Positions 1 to 7,479 of a DNA stretch of 19,008 bases are shown in pieces; the first letter of the stretch is position 1, and each line of letters begins with the position of its first letter. The DNA is taken from contig JAUWOK010000009.1 in the NCBI GenBank assembly GCA_030612165.1, positions 1 to 19,008 of the forward strand, read 5' to 3'. A program made the translations under genes and the position numbers. A model generated the notes under the pieces. That model searched no databases. It saw nothing but the letters and a program-made list of their open reading frames with translations, and was not told the origin of the DNA. This stretch comes from Dehalococcoidia bacterium. GTDB taxonomy: Bacteria; Chloroflexota; Dehalococcoidia; GIF9; AB-539-J10.

Positions 1-192
1 CTCTTCACGGAAACCAAAGGGTTGCCCAGGAAGCCCATAGTTGCTCATCAAAAACAACAAAACCCTCAACCCAAGAAGAAATACATTCCTTCCTCAACTC
101 ACCCCTGGCGAAAGTTTAATCTACAAATCTCCACGGAAGAGGGAGGCAGCACTGGCATAGAACCACCAGAGGACATTTCTATCGAGTTTTGA
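1..192 (+). CDS. C-terminal fragment of a probable DDE transposase (gene begins before the window)
   Basis: The frame starting at base 1 is open for 63 codons and stops at TGA 190-192; the 5' part lies outside the window. The fragment is basic and proline-rich in its middle, with the string KKKYIPSSTHPWRKF, followed by an acidic tail. A lysine-rich stretch followed by HPWR resembles, from memory, the C-terminus of integrase-type transposases of the ISNCY/IS481 kind. That is a recognition by motif only, and no catalytic DDE residues fall inside the window. Two copies of TTGACAAA (189-196 and 212-219), 23 bases apart, lie right at and after the stop, as expected for transposase-binding repeats at an IS end. 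It could instead be the end of an unrelated protein. Confidence 0.45.
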   Translation, partial: LFTETKGLPRKPIVAHQKQQNPQPKKKYIPSSTHPWRKFNLQISTEEGGSTGIEPPEDISIEF

Positions 193-241
193 CAAATATT
201 CCCCTGTAACCTTGACAAAAAGAGCGCGCTGAGCCTACACT
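189..241 (+). promoter_or_regulatory. Putative promoter of the malic enzyme-fumarase operon
   Basis: A consensus -35 box TTGACA (212-217) is followed after 18 bases by TACACT (236-241), a fair -10 box. Transcription would start near 248 and leave a leader of about 50 bases before the malic enzyme start. A second TTGACA at 189-194 overlaps the upstream stop codon but has no good -10 at the right distance. The -10 box lies inside a palindrome listed separately. The assignment is by pattern only. Confidence 0.5.
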
Positions 242-253
242 AGGCTCGCTTTT
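228..253 (+). promoter_or_regulatory. Palindrome over the -10 box (operator or terminator)
   Basis: GAGCCTA-CAC-TAGGCTC (231-247) has perfect 7-base arms around a 3-base centre. It extends by GC/GC pairs (228-229 with 248-249) if T230 is bulged, and is followed by TTTT (250-253). It can be read in two ways: as a short intrinsic terminator for the upstream gene, or as an operator covering the -10 box TACACT at 236-241. The T-run is short, which weakens the terminator reading. Confidence 0.45.
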
Positions 254-301
254 GAAATCAAAACAAGGGCAAGCAGAAACAAAAAAGGAGGGATGGTCCA
301 A

Positions 302-1651
302 ATGGCAGAAATAACCAAGGAGGAACTTTTAGCCAAAGCAAAGAAACCAGCCCAGGATTCCATGAAACTCCACGCCTTCTACGGCGGCAAAATGCAGACA
401 GCGCCCAAATGCCAGGTGCGCGACATCAACGATTTTGCCGTATACTATACTCCCGGGGTCGCTGAGCCCTGTCGGGCAATACAGGCAGACGAATCAAGGA
501 TTAATGAACTGACCAACCGCGGGAACACGGTTGCCGTGGTTTCCGATGGCACAAGAGTACTCGGATTGGGAGACATTGGCCCCAAGGCAGGATATCCAGT
601 CATGGAAGGTAAAGCTCTTCTGTTCAAACACCTGGGTGGAGTAGATGCAGTACCTATATGCTTGGGAACCAAAGATCCTGATGAAATCATCCAGGCTGTC
701 AAATGGCTTCAGCCATCATTTGCCGGCATCAACCTGGAGGACATTGCTAATCCCAAATGCTTCTATATTCTCGATAAATTAAGGGAGGAAGCGGAGATTC
801 CCGTATGGCATGACGACCAGCAAGGAACAGCAACTGTTGTTCTGGCTGGGCTATACAGTGCACTGGATATTGTCGGGAAAAAAATAAGTGAAGTAACCAT
901 AGCACAACTCGGCATAGGAGGTGCAGGAACTGCAGTAACCAGACTCCTCATAAAAGCAGGTGTCCCCGCAGGAAATATAAGAGTTGTGGACCTGGTCGAT
1001 GGCAAGTCTACAATTCTCACTAATGACCTGGATTTGGAAAAACTGTTTAAATATCGTGGCGAGATGTTAAGCAAGACAAATGCTGGCAATCTCAAGGGAG
1101 GCATATCAGAGGCCTTGACAGGTACCGATGTTATGATTTCATTTATGAAATCCGGACCCGGTGTCATCAAGCCTGAGCAGATCAAGCTCATGGCCAAAGA
1201 TGCTATATGTTTCCCCTGTGCTAATCCTATTCCTGAAATCTGGCCATGGGAATGTCTGGAGGCGGGAGCGAGGATAGTAGGCACTGGTAGATCGGACTTC
1301 CCTAATCAGGTAAACAACTCCATCGGTTTTCCTGCTATTTTCCGTGGTGTGCTAGACGTAAGGGCAAAAACCATCACTGATGGAATGTGTCTCGTTGCTG
1401 CTAGAACATTAGCACAATACGCCAAAGAACGCGGCACAGAAAAAGACATTTGTCCTCGAATGGACGAGCCCGAATCTTTTATACGCGTAGCAGTAGAGGT
1501 GGGCATGGAAGCGCAAAAGGAAGGTATCGCTGAAATCACCATCAGTCGCGAGGACCTGCGCAAAAAGGTAGAAACGGTAATAAATGGCTCCAGGGCAGTG
1601 CATGATGCTCTGGTAAACGCAGGGTGTATCGCTCCGGCAGTAACTGATTAA
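302..1651 (+). CDS. NAD(P)-dependent malic enzyme (oxaloacetate-decarboxylating)
   Basis: Oxidative decarboxylation of malate to pyruvate and CO2 (or the reverse) in the cytoplasm. The 449-residue product has the usual length of a short bacterial malic enzyme without a phosphotransacetylase tail. It shows the N-terminal YTPGVAEPCRAI motif near residue 50, the lysine-bearing KAGYPVMEGKALLFK segment, the metal-site string DDQQGTA, a Rossmann GIGGAGTA nucleotide-binding turn, CANPIPEIWP and the C-terminal GRSDFPNQVNNSIGFP block. The AAGGAGGG ribosome binding site (285-292) touches an ATG at 293, so the ATG at 302, about 10 bases further on, is chosen. The fumarase alpha gene begins 11 bases after the stop, so malate supply and use are probably co-expressed. 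Cofactor preference (NAD or NADP) cannot be judged from the sequence. Confidence 0.95.
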   Translation: MAEITKEELLAKAKKPAQDSMKLHAFYGGKMQTAPKCQVRDINDFAVYYTPGVAEPCRAIQADESRINELTNRGNTVAVVSDGTRVLGLGDIGPKAGYPVMEGKALLFKHLGGVDAVPICLGTKDPDEIIQAVKWLQPSFAGINLEDIANPKCFYILDKLREEAEIPVWHDDQQGTATVVLAGLYSALDIVGKKISEVTIAQLGIGGAGTAVTRLLIKAGVPAGNIRVVDLVDGKSTILTNDLDLEKLFKYRGEMLSKTNAGNLKGGISEALTGTDVMISFMKSGPGVIKPEQIKLMAKDAICFPCANPIPEIWPWECLEAGARIVGTGRSDFPNQVNNSIGFPAIFRGVLDVRAKTITDGMCLVAARTLAQYAKERGTEKDICPRMDEPESFIRVAVEVGMEAQKEGIAEITISREDLRKKVETVINGSRAVHDALVNAGCIAPAVTD

Positions 1652-1662
1652 GGAGGATAATC

Positions 1663-2508
1663 ATGAGGGAAATCAAGACCGATGAAATTATCAAAACTGT
1701 AAGTGAATTGTTCCAGCATTCCTGTCATTATCTCCCCGACGACGTGCTGAATACTATCAAGAAAGCTCACGAGACCGAGGAATCTCCCGTCGCCAAAGAG
1801 GTGCTAGGAAAAATACTGGAGAACGCCGACATTGCCGGCGCGGAACAAATTCCCCTGTGCCAGGACACAGGTCTTTCTGTAGTCTGGTTAGAACTGGGGC
1901 AGGAAGCACATATAGTAGGCGGAGACCTCAACGAGGCGGTGAACGAAGGAGTGCGCCAGGGATACGATAAGGGCTATTTGCGTAAGTCCGTGGTGCGCCA
2001 GCCTTTTTCCGCCAGAGTGAACACCAAGGACAATACTCCTGCCGATATCTGGACCACAATAGTCCCGGGAGATAAGCTCAAAATTTCCGTGCTGCCCAAG
2101 GGAGGAGGGGCAGAGAACATGAGTCGCTTGACGGTGCTCGCCCCGGCACAGGGACACCAGGGAATTATAGATTTCGTGGTCAATCGTGTCAGCGAGTCTG
2201 GCAGCAATCCCTGTCCTCCTGTTACTGTCGGCGTCGGCATCGGTGGCACAACGGAAAAAACCATGATGCTGGCAAAGAAAGCGCTCCTGCGCAAAATGGG
2301 AGAGCACAACCATGACCCTGAAGTTGCCGAAATGGAAAAGGAAATTTTAGAAAAGGTCAATAAGCTGGGTATCGGGGCTATGGGCTACGGTGGCAGAACC
2401 ACGGCCCTCGCCGTCAACGTGGAAACACACCCCTGCCACATTGCCAGTCTGCCAGTGGCAGTTAACATGCAATGCTGGTGCAACCGACATGAAGAGGCAA
2501 TCATATAG
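1663..2508 (+). CDS. Fumarate hydratase class I, alpha subunit (Fe-S catalytic part)
   Basis: Catalyses reversible hydration of fumarate to malate together with the beta subunit encoded next. At 281 residues it matches the split N-terminal half of class I (4Fe-4S) fumarases and of L-tartrate dehydratase alpha. Motifs seen are PLCQDTG with Cys66, GGGAENMSRL, SNPCPPVTVGVGIGG with Cys184, and GYGGRTTALAVNVETHPCH with Cys258. These three cysteines are the probable cluster ligands. The ribosome binding site AAGGAGG lies just before ATG 1663. Pairing with malic enzyme favours fumarase over tartrate dehydratase. Such fumarases are oxygen-labile, which fits an anaerobe. Confidence 0.93.
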   Translation: MREIKTDEIIKTVSELFQHSCHYLPDDVLNTIKKAHETEESPVAKEVLGKILENADIAGAEQIPLCQDTGLSVVWLELGQEAHIVGGDLNEAVNEGVRQGYDKGYLRKSVVRQPFSARVNTKDNTPADIWTTIVPGDKLKISVLPKGGGAENMSRLTVLAPAQGHQGIIDFVVNRVSESGSNPCPPVTVGVGIGGTTEKTMMLAKKALLRKMGEHNHDPEVAEMEKEILEKVNKLGIGAMGYGGRTTALAVNVETHPCHIASLPVAVNMQCWCNRHEEAII

Positions 2509-2531
2509 CTCGAAGCAAAAGGAGGATACTT

Positions 2532-3083
2532 ATGGCTAAGAAGATTACGCTTCCCCTTACGGATGAAATTGTAAAGGACCTCAAGTCAGGGGATGAGGTT
2601 CTGCTTAACGGTGTTATGTATGTGGGCAGAGATGCTGCCCATAAAAAACTGGTAGCCTCTCTGGACAAGGGAGAAAAACTGCCGCTGGATCTCAAGGGAG
2701 CCACTATATTTTTCATGGGCCCTTCTCCCGCCCGGCCCGGCAGACCTATCGGTTCCGCTGGGCCAACTACCAGCTATCGCATGGACAGTTACTCTCCTCG
2801 CTTGATGGCCGAAGGTTTAAAAGGGATGATCGGCAAGGGCATGCGTTCGCAGGCAGTAAAAGATGCCATGAAGGAATATAAGGCAGTATATTTCGGCGCT
2901 ATAGGCGGTGCCGGCGCACTCATTTCCAAGAGCATCAAAAAGGCCGACGTACTGGCTTACGACGAGCTTGGCGCCGAAGCACTACGAAGACTGGAAGTAG
3001 AGGATTTTCCTGCTACTGTGGTAAACGATATCTACGGCGGCGACCTCTACGAGGAAGGAAAAGCCAAGTACAAAAAAGACTAA
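2532..3083 (+). CDS. Fumarate hydratase class I, beta subunit
   Basis: C-terminal half of class I fumarase, expected to form a heteromer with the alpha subunit encoded 23 bases upstream. The 183-residue product carries the family hallmarks GPSPARPGRPIGSAGPTT followed by SYRMD (substrate-binding loop, residues about 63-85), YFGAIGGAGAL, and AYDELGAEALRRLEVEDFP near the C-terminus. The start is supported by AAAAGGAGGA ending about 8 bases before ATG 2532. It is the last gene of the three-gene operon; a strong hairpin follows 20 bases after the stop. Length and motifs are intact. Confidence 0.94.
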   Translation: MAKKITLPLTDEIVKDLKSGDEVLLNGVMYVGRDAAHKKLVASLDKGEKLPLDLKGATIFFMGPSPARPGRPIGSAGPTTSYRMDSYSPRLMAEGLKGMIGKGMRSQAVKDAMKEYKAVYFGAIGGAGALISKSIKKADVLAYDELGAEALRRLEVEDFPATVVNDIYGGDLYEEGKAKYKKD

Positions 3084-3102
3084 ACCAGGCGTTTGTTAAC
3101 TA

Positions 3103-3155
3103 AAATCCCATGCCCAATTTCAAAGCTATCTGGTAGAAATGGGCCTGGGATTTTT
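3103..3155. terminator. Bidirectional intrinsic terminator
   Basis: AAATCCCA (3103-3110) pairs with TGGGATTT (3146-3153), and the stem continues inward with GCCC/GGGC and ATTT/AAAT around a bulge. On the plus strand it ends in TTTTT, and on the minus strand in TTTTA. It sits between the convergent fumarase beta and carbonic-anhydrase-like genes and can serve both. Confidence 0.85.
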
Positions 3156-3220
3156 CACTTCTGCAGATATGCGAAGCTTCACATCAAACAACTTCAACAA
3201 AATAAGCATAGCGCCCACGC

Positions 3221-3598
3221 TCATATTTCACAGACTTCCCAGTTTTCGTCGACCCACAATCCTATGATCTGCAAGGCAAACCCCCAAGATCTAACTACCT
3301 CCATAGCGGAGAGAGTCTGTTTTCGCTGAACCTCCCTGCAGGCAGGGTTTCCCGCACAATCATAATGCCCCACCACGGCAATAAGGCTTGAACCATGACC
3401 AAGTGCAGAAATTTTCACCCTGTTTCTCATGGATTCAACTGCAAATTTCTCTTCGTTTTCGGATAAAATTTTAATCGGTCCTGGCTCTGTGATCATATCC
3501 ACGTAATCTGCACCGTATTTATTTTTCAAATACTCGATCACGGGCAACTGCACCCTGCCATCCATACAATTAATCCCCGTAACGAACTTGCCCTGCAT
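3221..3598 (-). CDS. Compact beta-carbonic-anhydrase-like protein
   Basis: Short (125-residue) protein with the zinc-site signature of beta-carbonic anhydrases: CMDGR at residues 11-15 (Cys11, Asp13, Arg15) and GHYDC at 77-81 (His78, Cys81), matching CxDxR and HxxC. This suggests reversible CO2 hydration or a related zinc-dependent activity in the cytoplasm. Classical beta enzymes are about 200 residues, so this is a minimal form lacking much of the usual helical surround. Two further cysteines (87, 123) are present. A clean AAGGAGG ribosome binding site lies about 8 bases upstream of ATG 3598. No terminator is visible between the upstream tRNA-Ser and this gene, so read-through from the tRNA promoter is possible. 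Zinc residues are intact; carbonic anhydrase activity itself is inferred. Confidence 0.75.
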   Translation of the reverse strand: MQGKFVTGINCMDGRVQLPVIEYLKNKYGADYVDMITEPGPIKILSENEEKFAVESMRNRVKISALGHGSSLIAVVGHYDCAGNPACREVQRKQTLSAMEVVRSWGFALQIIGLWVDENWEVCEI

Positions 3599-3705
3599 CT
3601 CTTTTGCCTCCTTCGATTCATCCAGACACCATTTCTAAACTTAACTCACAACCTTAATTAAACAAGGATAAGCCTCCTTCCTTCCACTATCGGAAACAAC
3701 CACAG

Positions 3706-3792
3706 CGGAGGGGGTGGGATTCGAACCCACGGTACTCTTGCGGGTACAACGGTTTTCAAGACCGTCACCATAAACCGCTCGGTCACCCCTCC
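3706..3792 (-). tRNA. tRNA-Ser (anticodon UGA)
   Basis: 87 bases that fold as a class II tRNA. The acceptor stem is GGAGGGG/CCCCTCC with discriminator G, as usual for serine. The D arm is ACCGAGCGGTTTATGGT, the anticodon stem-loop has loop CTTGAAA giving anticodon TGA, the variable arm is long (GTACCCGCAAGAGTACC) and the T arm is GTGGGTTCGAATCCCAC. The 3' CCA is not encoded. It reads UCA and related serine codons. Confidence 0.97.
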
Positions 3793-3805
3793 CCGTCGCC
3801 TGTAA

Positions 3806-3835
3806 AGTATAAGTAATGCCACGACCTGCGGTCAA
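3806..3835 (-). promoter_or_regulatory. Promoter of tRNA-Ser
   Basis: Read on the minus strand, a -35 box TTGACC (3835-3830) and a -10 box TATACT (3811-3806) are separated by 18 bases. The predicted start is about 6-8 bases before the tRNA 5' end at 3792, a spacing typical of tRNA genes. Confidence 0.8.
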
Positions 3836-4137
3836 TTTCCTCGCTCCAACGACAGCGTTATCTTTACTTTCCCCCTGTTTTATGTCACCATCTATTCAGA
3901 GCCGTAACGTGAAAATTAAGATATCACCCGGCAGGGAAAGATGACATTGAAAATACCAAAGTTGTTCAGGCTTATATCGCAACAATACCAGCATACTAAC
4001 CGATGGCAGGCAAAATACTGGGTGGACTTGCACACCCGCGAGAATATCCCCAATGAAGATGCAGGCAAAGTAGGGGCAGAAGAGACCGAGAGCCAGGATA
4101 AAAATCCTGTTTGACACTGAAGCAAGAGAAAAGGAAT
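3836..4137. other. Intergenic region before the thiamine gene
   Basis: About 300 bases without a confident gene. It contains a short hairpin GGGTG/CACCC near 4019-4036 and a 57-codon open frame described separately. I searched by eye for the TPP riboswitch core (CUGAGA and the second conserved arm) and did not find it. No convincing promoter with both boxes was seen. Confidence 0.5.
3941..4114 (+). CDS. Possible small protein (57 residues), unrecognised
   Basis: An open frame from ATG 3941 to TGA 4112-4114. The product begins MTLKIPKLFRLISQQ and is polar and acidic at its C-terminus (EETESQDKNPV). I do not recognise it. The upstream sequence CAGGGAAAG is a poor ribosome binding site. Its stop overlaps a TTG at 4111 that is in frame with the thiamine gene (TTGA overlap), which would allow translational coupling if both were used. 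It may be a chance frame. Confidence 0.2.
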   Translation: MTLKIPKLFRLISQQYQHTNRWQAKYWVDLHTRENIPNEDAGKVGAEETESQDKNPV

Positions 4138-5247
4138 ATGACCCCGGGATTACTTCGTATTTTTGATGTTAATCTGAACCGAGCCACTGAGGGTTTGCGC
4201 CTGCTGGAGGACGTCGCTCGTTTCATCCTGAACGATTATGAGTTAACCCAGAGCTTCAGGAGTATGCGTCATGTTCTGGCGCGGTCAGCCCAATCGCTGG
4301 ATATCCGTCTCCTCTCCCAGAGGAATGCAAAGAGCGACGTCGGCAAGCCAATCAAAGATGTCCTGGAAAAACAGCTTCTCCCTGACAATAGTGAGGAAGG
4401 AGGAAGCAAACCTTATACAGAATTGACCGGTACGATCACGGCAAACGCCCGAAGAGCAGAGCAAGCTTTGCGCGTAATGGAAGAGCTGTCCAGATTGCCT
4501 GAAACAGAACCAGTTCTGGATACGGCCAGTTTCGCCCGGGCCAGGTTTGAACTCTATACCCTGGAAAAGAAGCTTTCTGCGAGTATTCTGCGCCAGAAAC
4601 AAGCAAGCTATCTAAAAGGACTTTATGTTATCCTGGATACAGCTTCACTGGGGAAAAAAGATGTACTGGAAACGGCTATACAAATCATTGAAGGCGGTGT
4701 CGCCGTTTTGCAATTCAGGGATAAACAAAACAGTAAAAAGGATTTGCTGCCCCTCGCACAAAAACTGCAAAAACTCTGCGCCGACTCCGGCGTGCTTTTC
4801 ATCATCAACGATTACCTTGACCTGGCTCTGGCAGCCGACGCCGACGGAATCCATATAGGGCAGGATGATTTCCCTCTTCCTGAGGTTCGCAAACATCTGC
4901 CAGTAAACAAAATAGTCGGTTGTTCGGTAAAAACCACCGCACAAGCAGTGCAGGCGCAGCAAGAGGGAGCGGATTACCTGGCAATAGGTTCCATCTTCCC
5001 TTCCAAAACAAAAGCTAGCTCTACAGTAGTCGGGGTCGACACTCTTAAAAAGATCCGTCAGGCAATATCCTCTCCCTTGATAGCTATCGGGGGTATTAAC
5101 AAGGACAACATCGGGCGGGTTATGACCGCCGGAGCCGATTGTGCCGCCGTAATTGACGCCGTGTTGTCCGCGGATGATATCACGAAAGCCACCAGAGAGC
5201 TGGTTTCCATAATAGAATTGATTACGGAAAAGAAGTTACCACAATAA
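4138..5247 (+). CDS. Bifunctional ThiD2-ThiE: HMP-P kinase domain fused to thiamine-phosphate synthase
   Basis: A 369-residue thiamine biosynthesis fusion. Residues about 1-150 match the ThiD2 domain (RIFDVNLNRATEGLRLLEDVA, then DVGKP and ANARRAEQALRVMEE), a monofunctional HMP-phosphate kinase type. Residues about 162-360 are ThiE, a TIM barrel that joins HMP-PP to thiazole phosphate. ThiE motifs seen are QFRDK (192-196), INDYLDLALAADADGIHIGQ (from residue 223), GADYLAIGSIFPSKTK and IAIGGI. ATG 4138 matches the family N-terminus, although the AAAAGGA site is very close to it; an in-frame TTG at 4111 would add nine residues. No other thiamine genes are adjacent and no TPP riboswitch was seen. 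Confidence 0.9.
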   Translation: MTPGLLRIFDVNLNRATEGLRLLEDVARFILNDYELTQSFRSMRHVLARSAQSLDIRLLSQRNAKSDVGKPIKDVLEKQLLPDNSEEGGSKPYTELTGTITANARRAEQALRVMEELSRLPETEPVLDTASFARARFELYTLEKKLSASILRQKQASYLKGLYVILDTASLGKKDVLETAIQIIEGGVAVLQFRDKQNSKKDLLPLAQKLQKLCADSGVLFIINDYLDLALAADADGIHIGQDDFPLPEVRKHLPVNKIVGCSVKTTAQAVQAQQEGADYLAIGSIFPSKTKASSTVVGVDTLKKIRQAISSPLIAIGGINKDNIGRVMTAGADCAAVIDAVLSADDITKATRELVSIIELITEKKLPQ

Positions 5248-5460
5248 ACGGGCAGAACACTTCCGCCAGAAAGGAGTATCCTTGCTGTGGCGTTGGTTAT
5301 GTCCTTTTGCTTTGGACAAAATTTCCGGCGCCTATGTTATTTGCATCTATATCAACTGACGTGCTAACATGCCAAATTGATTTCGTTACTCTGTAAAAAT
5401 TTTTCTCTGGTAAAAAGCCAATGCTGTTAAGCAAGTATAAAAATTAAAACGGAGGTATCT

Positions 5461-7431
5461 ATGGCAAATACAAAAGGAATGCTTTCCATGATGGAGGAGA
5501 ATCGCGTATTCTCTCCCCCTAAAGAATTAAGCGACAACGCTTACATCAAGAATCTGGACGAGTATCGCAAAATCTATAAGCAATCTATAGATGATCCCGA
5601 GAAATTCTGGGCCGAAAAAGCCGAGCAGTTAGTTTGGTACAAGAAATGGGATAAGGTACTGGTTGAAGATTTCGCTAATGCCGAGCACGAGTGGTTTGTA
5701 GGAGGGAAACTGAATGTTTGCTACAACTGCCTTGATCGGCATTTAACTACCTGGCGTAAGAACAAGGCCGCTATTATCTGGGAAGGCGAGCCTGTGGGAG
5801 AAAGCAAGACCTACACTTATCAGGAACTCTACCGTGAAGTTTGCAAATTTGCCAATGTGCTGAAAAAACTCGGCGTTAAAAAAGGCGATCGTGTTTCTAT
5901 TTACCTGCCCATGATTCCCGAACTGGCCATCTCTTTGCTGGCCTGCGCCAGGATTGGGGCAATCCACAGCGTGATTTTCGGCGGTTTTAGTGCGGAGGCT
6001 CTCAAGGATAGAATCCAGGATTGTGGATCAAGCTTCCTCATTTGTTGTGATGGTTACTACCGTAATGGCAAGGTCATTGACAGCAAAAAGAACGCTGATG
6101 CCGCCATGGCAGCATGTCCTGAGGTGAAAACCGCTATCGTCGTCAAGAGGGTTAACAATGCCGTCACGATGAAGGAAGGACGCGATCACTGGTATCACGA
6201 GGAAATGGTCTCTCCGGATATAAAGGGAGAATGCGAACCAGAAAAAATGGATTCTGAGGATCCTCTGTTCATTCTTTACACCAGCGGTAGTACCGGTAAA
6301 CCGAAGGGTGTATTACACACTCAGGCTGGCTACCTCCTCTACGCCATGCAGACCTTTAAGTGGGTCTTTGATTACAAGGATGAGGATACATTTTGGTGTA
6401 CAGCCGACATCGGCTGGGTAACGGGACATAGCTACATTGTTTATGGCCCCCTGGCAAATGGTGCCACCAGCCTGATGTTTGAAGGAGTGCCTTCATATCC
6501 TGAACCAGACAGGTTCTGGGAAATCGTGGAGAAATACAGCGTAAATACATTCTATACCGCACCTACCGCTCTCAGGTCATTGATGCGGGAGGGTGATAAA
6601 TGGCCCAACAAGAGAGATTTATCTTCTTTGCGAATCCTGGGCACCGTGGGCGAGCCAATTAATCCCGAAGCCTGGATGTGGTATTACGAGGTGATTGGCA
6701 AGAGCAAATGCCCCATAGTAGATACCTGGTGGCAAACAGAAACCGGCGGTGTCTTGATCTCACCTTTGCCGGGCGCCACGCCGATCAAGCCGGGTTCTGC
6801 CACTGTGCCTTTCCCCGGCGTCGCAGTGGAGATTCTCAGAGAGGACAGAACCCCCGTTGACACAAACGAGGGAGGTTATCTGGTTATCACAAAGCCCTGG
6901 CCAGGATTAATGCGCCGGGTTTATGGCGACCCCGAGCGATTCAAGAACACTTACTTCGTCCAGTTTCCCGGCGTGTACACCACAGGTGACGGCGCTCGCA
7001 GAGACGAAGATGGCTACTACTGGTTGATGGGGCGGATAGATGATGTAATCAATGTTTCCGGCCACCGTATCGGCACCGCTGAAGTAGAGAGCGCCCTGGT
7101 TTCTCACCCCAAAGTTGCCGAGGCTGCGGTCGTAGGCATGCCACACGACCTCAAGGGGCAGGGGATTTACGCCTATGTAACCCTCAATGCCAATGAGGAG
7201 AAAAACGACGCTCTCAAGAAAGAGTTAGTGGGGCATGTAAGAAAAGAAATCGGCCCTATAGCGACTCCGGATAAAATTCAGTTCGCCGACGCGTTGCCCA
7301 AGACAAGAAGTGGCAAGATTATGCGCAGAGTGTTAGTAAAAATCGCCTCCGGAGAAATTGACAAGCTGGGGGATATATCAACACTGGCTGATCCCAGCGT
7401 CGTGGATGTTCTGGTACAAAGCAGAATATAA
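5461..7431 (+). CDS. acs: Acetyl-CoA synthetase (AMP-forming)
   Basis: Activates acetate with ATP and CoA through acetyl-AMP to give acetyl-CoA. The 656-residue length is typical. Motifs include the ATP-binding P-loop YTSGSTGKPKGV (about 272-283), WWQTETGG (about 423-430), the hinge region GRIDDVINVSGHRIGTAEVE (about 524-543) and the C-terminal PKTRSGKIMRR with the catalytic, usually acetylatable lysine near residue 619. The N-terminal acetyl-CoA synthetase domain (FWAEKAEQLVWYKKWDKVL) is intact. The ribosome binding site CGGAGGT stands about 6 bases before ATG 5461. The gene is preceded by a 213-base gap and followed, after a large hairpin, by a carboxylate-type MFS transporter. Acetate is the expected substrate; propionate use cannot be excluded. 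Confidence 0.95.
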   Translation: MANTKGMLSMMEENRVFSPPKELSDNAYIKNLDEYRKIYKQSIDDPEKFWAEKAEQLVWYKKWDKVLVEDFANAEHEWFVGGKLNVCYNCLDRHLTTWRKNKAAIIWEGEPVGESKTYTYQELYREVCKFANVLKKLGVKKGDRVSIYLPMIPELAISLLACARIGAIHSVIFGGFSAEALKDRIQDCGSSFLICCDGYYRNGKVIDSKKNADAAMAACPEVKTAIVVKRVNNAVTMKEGRDHWYHEEMVSPDIKGECEPEKMDSEDPLFILYTSGSTGKPKGVLHTQAGYLLYAMQTFKWVFDYKDEDTFWCTADIGWVTGHSYIVYGPLANGATSLMFEGVPSYPEPDRFWEIVEKYSVNTFYTAPTALRSLMREGDKWPNKRDLSSLRILGTVGEPINPEAWMWYYEVIGKSKCPIVDTWWQTETGGVLISPLPGATPIKPGSATVPFPGVAVEILREDRTPVDTNEGGYLVITKPWPGLMRRVYGDPERFKNTYFVQFPGVYTTGDGARRDEDGYYWLMGRIDDVINVSGHRIGTAEVESALVSHPKVAEAAVVGMPHDLKGQGIYAYVTLNANEEKNDALKKELVGHVRKEIGPIATPDKIQFADALPKTRSGKIMRRVLVKIASGEIDKLGDISTLADPSVVDVLVQSRI

Positions 7432-7479
7432 GTGTGAACTCCATGTATTTCTTCCGGGGAATACGTGCTGAGAAACGTA

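Noticed and set aside
3093..3329. Plus-strand open frame of 78 codons after fumarase beta
   Set aside because: It runs through the bidirectional terminator and antisense to the carbonic-anhydrase-like gene, and has no ribosome binding site.
3641..3835. Minus-strand open frame of 64 codons
   Set aside because: It covers the tRNA-Ser gene and its promoter; the tRNA explains the sequence.
3836..4137. TPP riboswitch before the thiamine gene
   Set aside because: I looked for the conserved CUGAGA and downstream arm and did not find them.
5299..5315. Small GTCC/GGAC hairpin before acs
   Set aside because: Only four base pairs with a long loop; too weak to call a regulatory structure.
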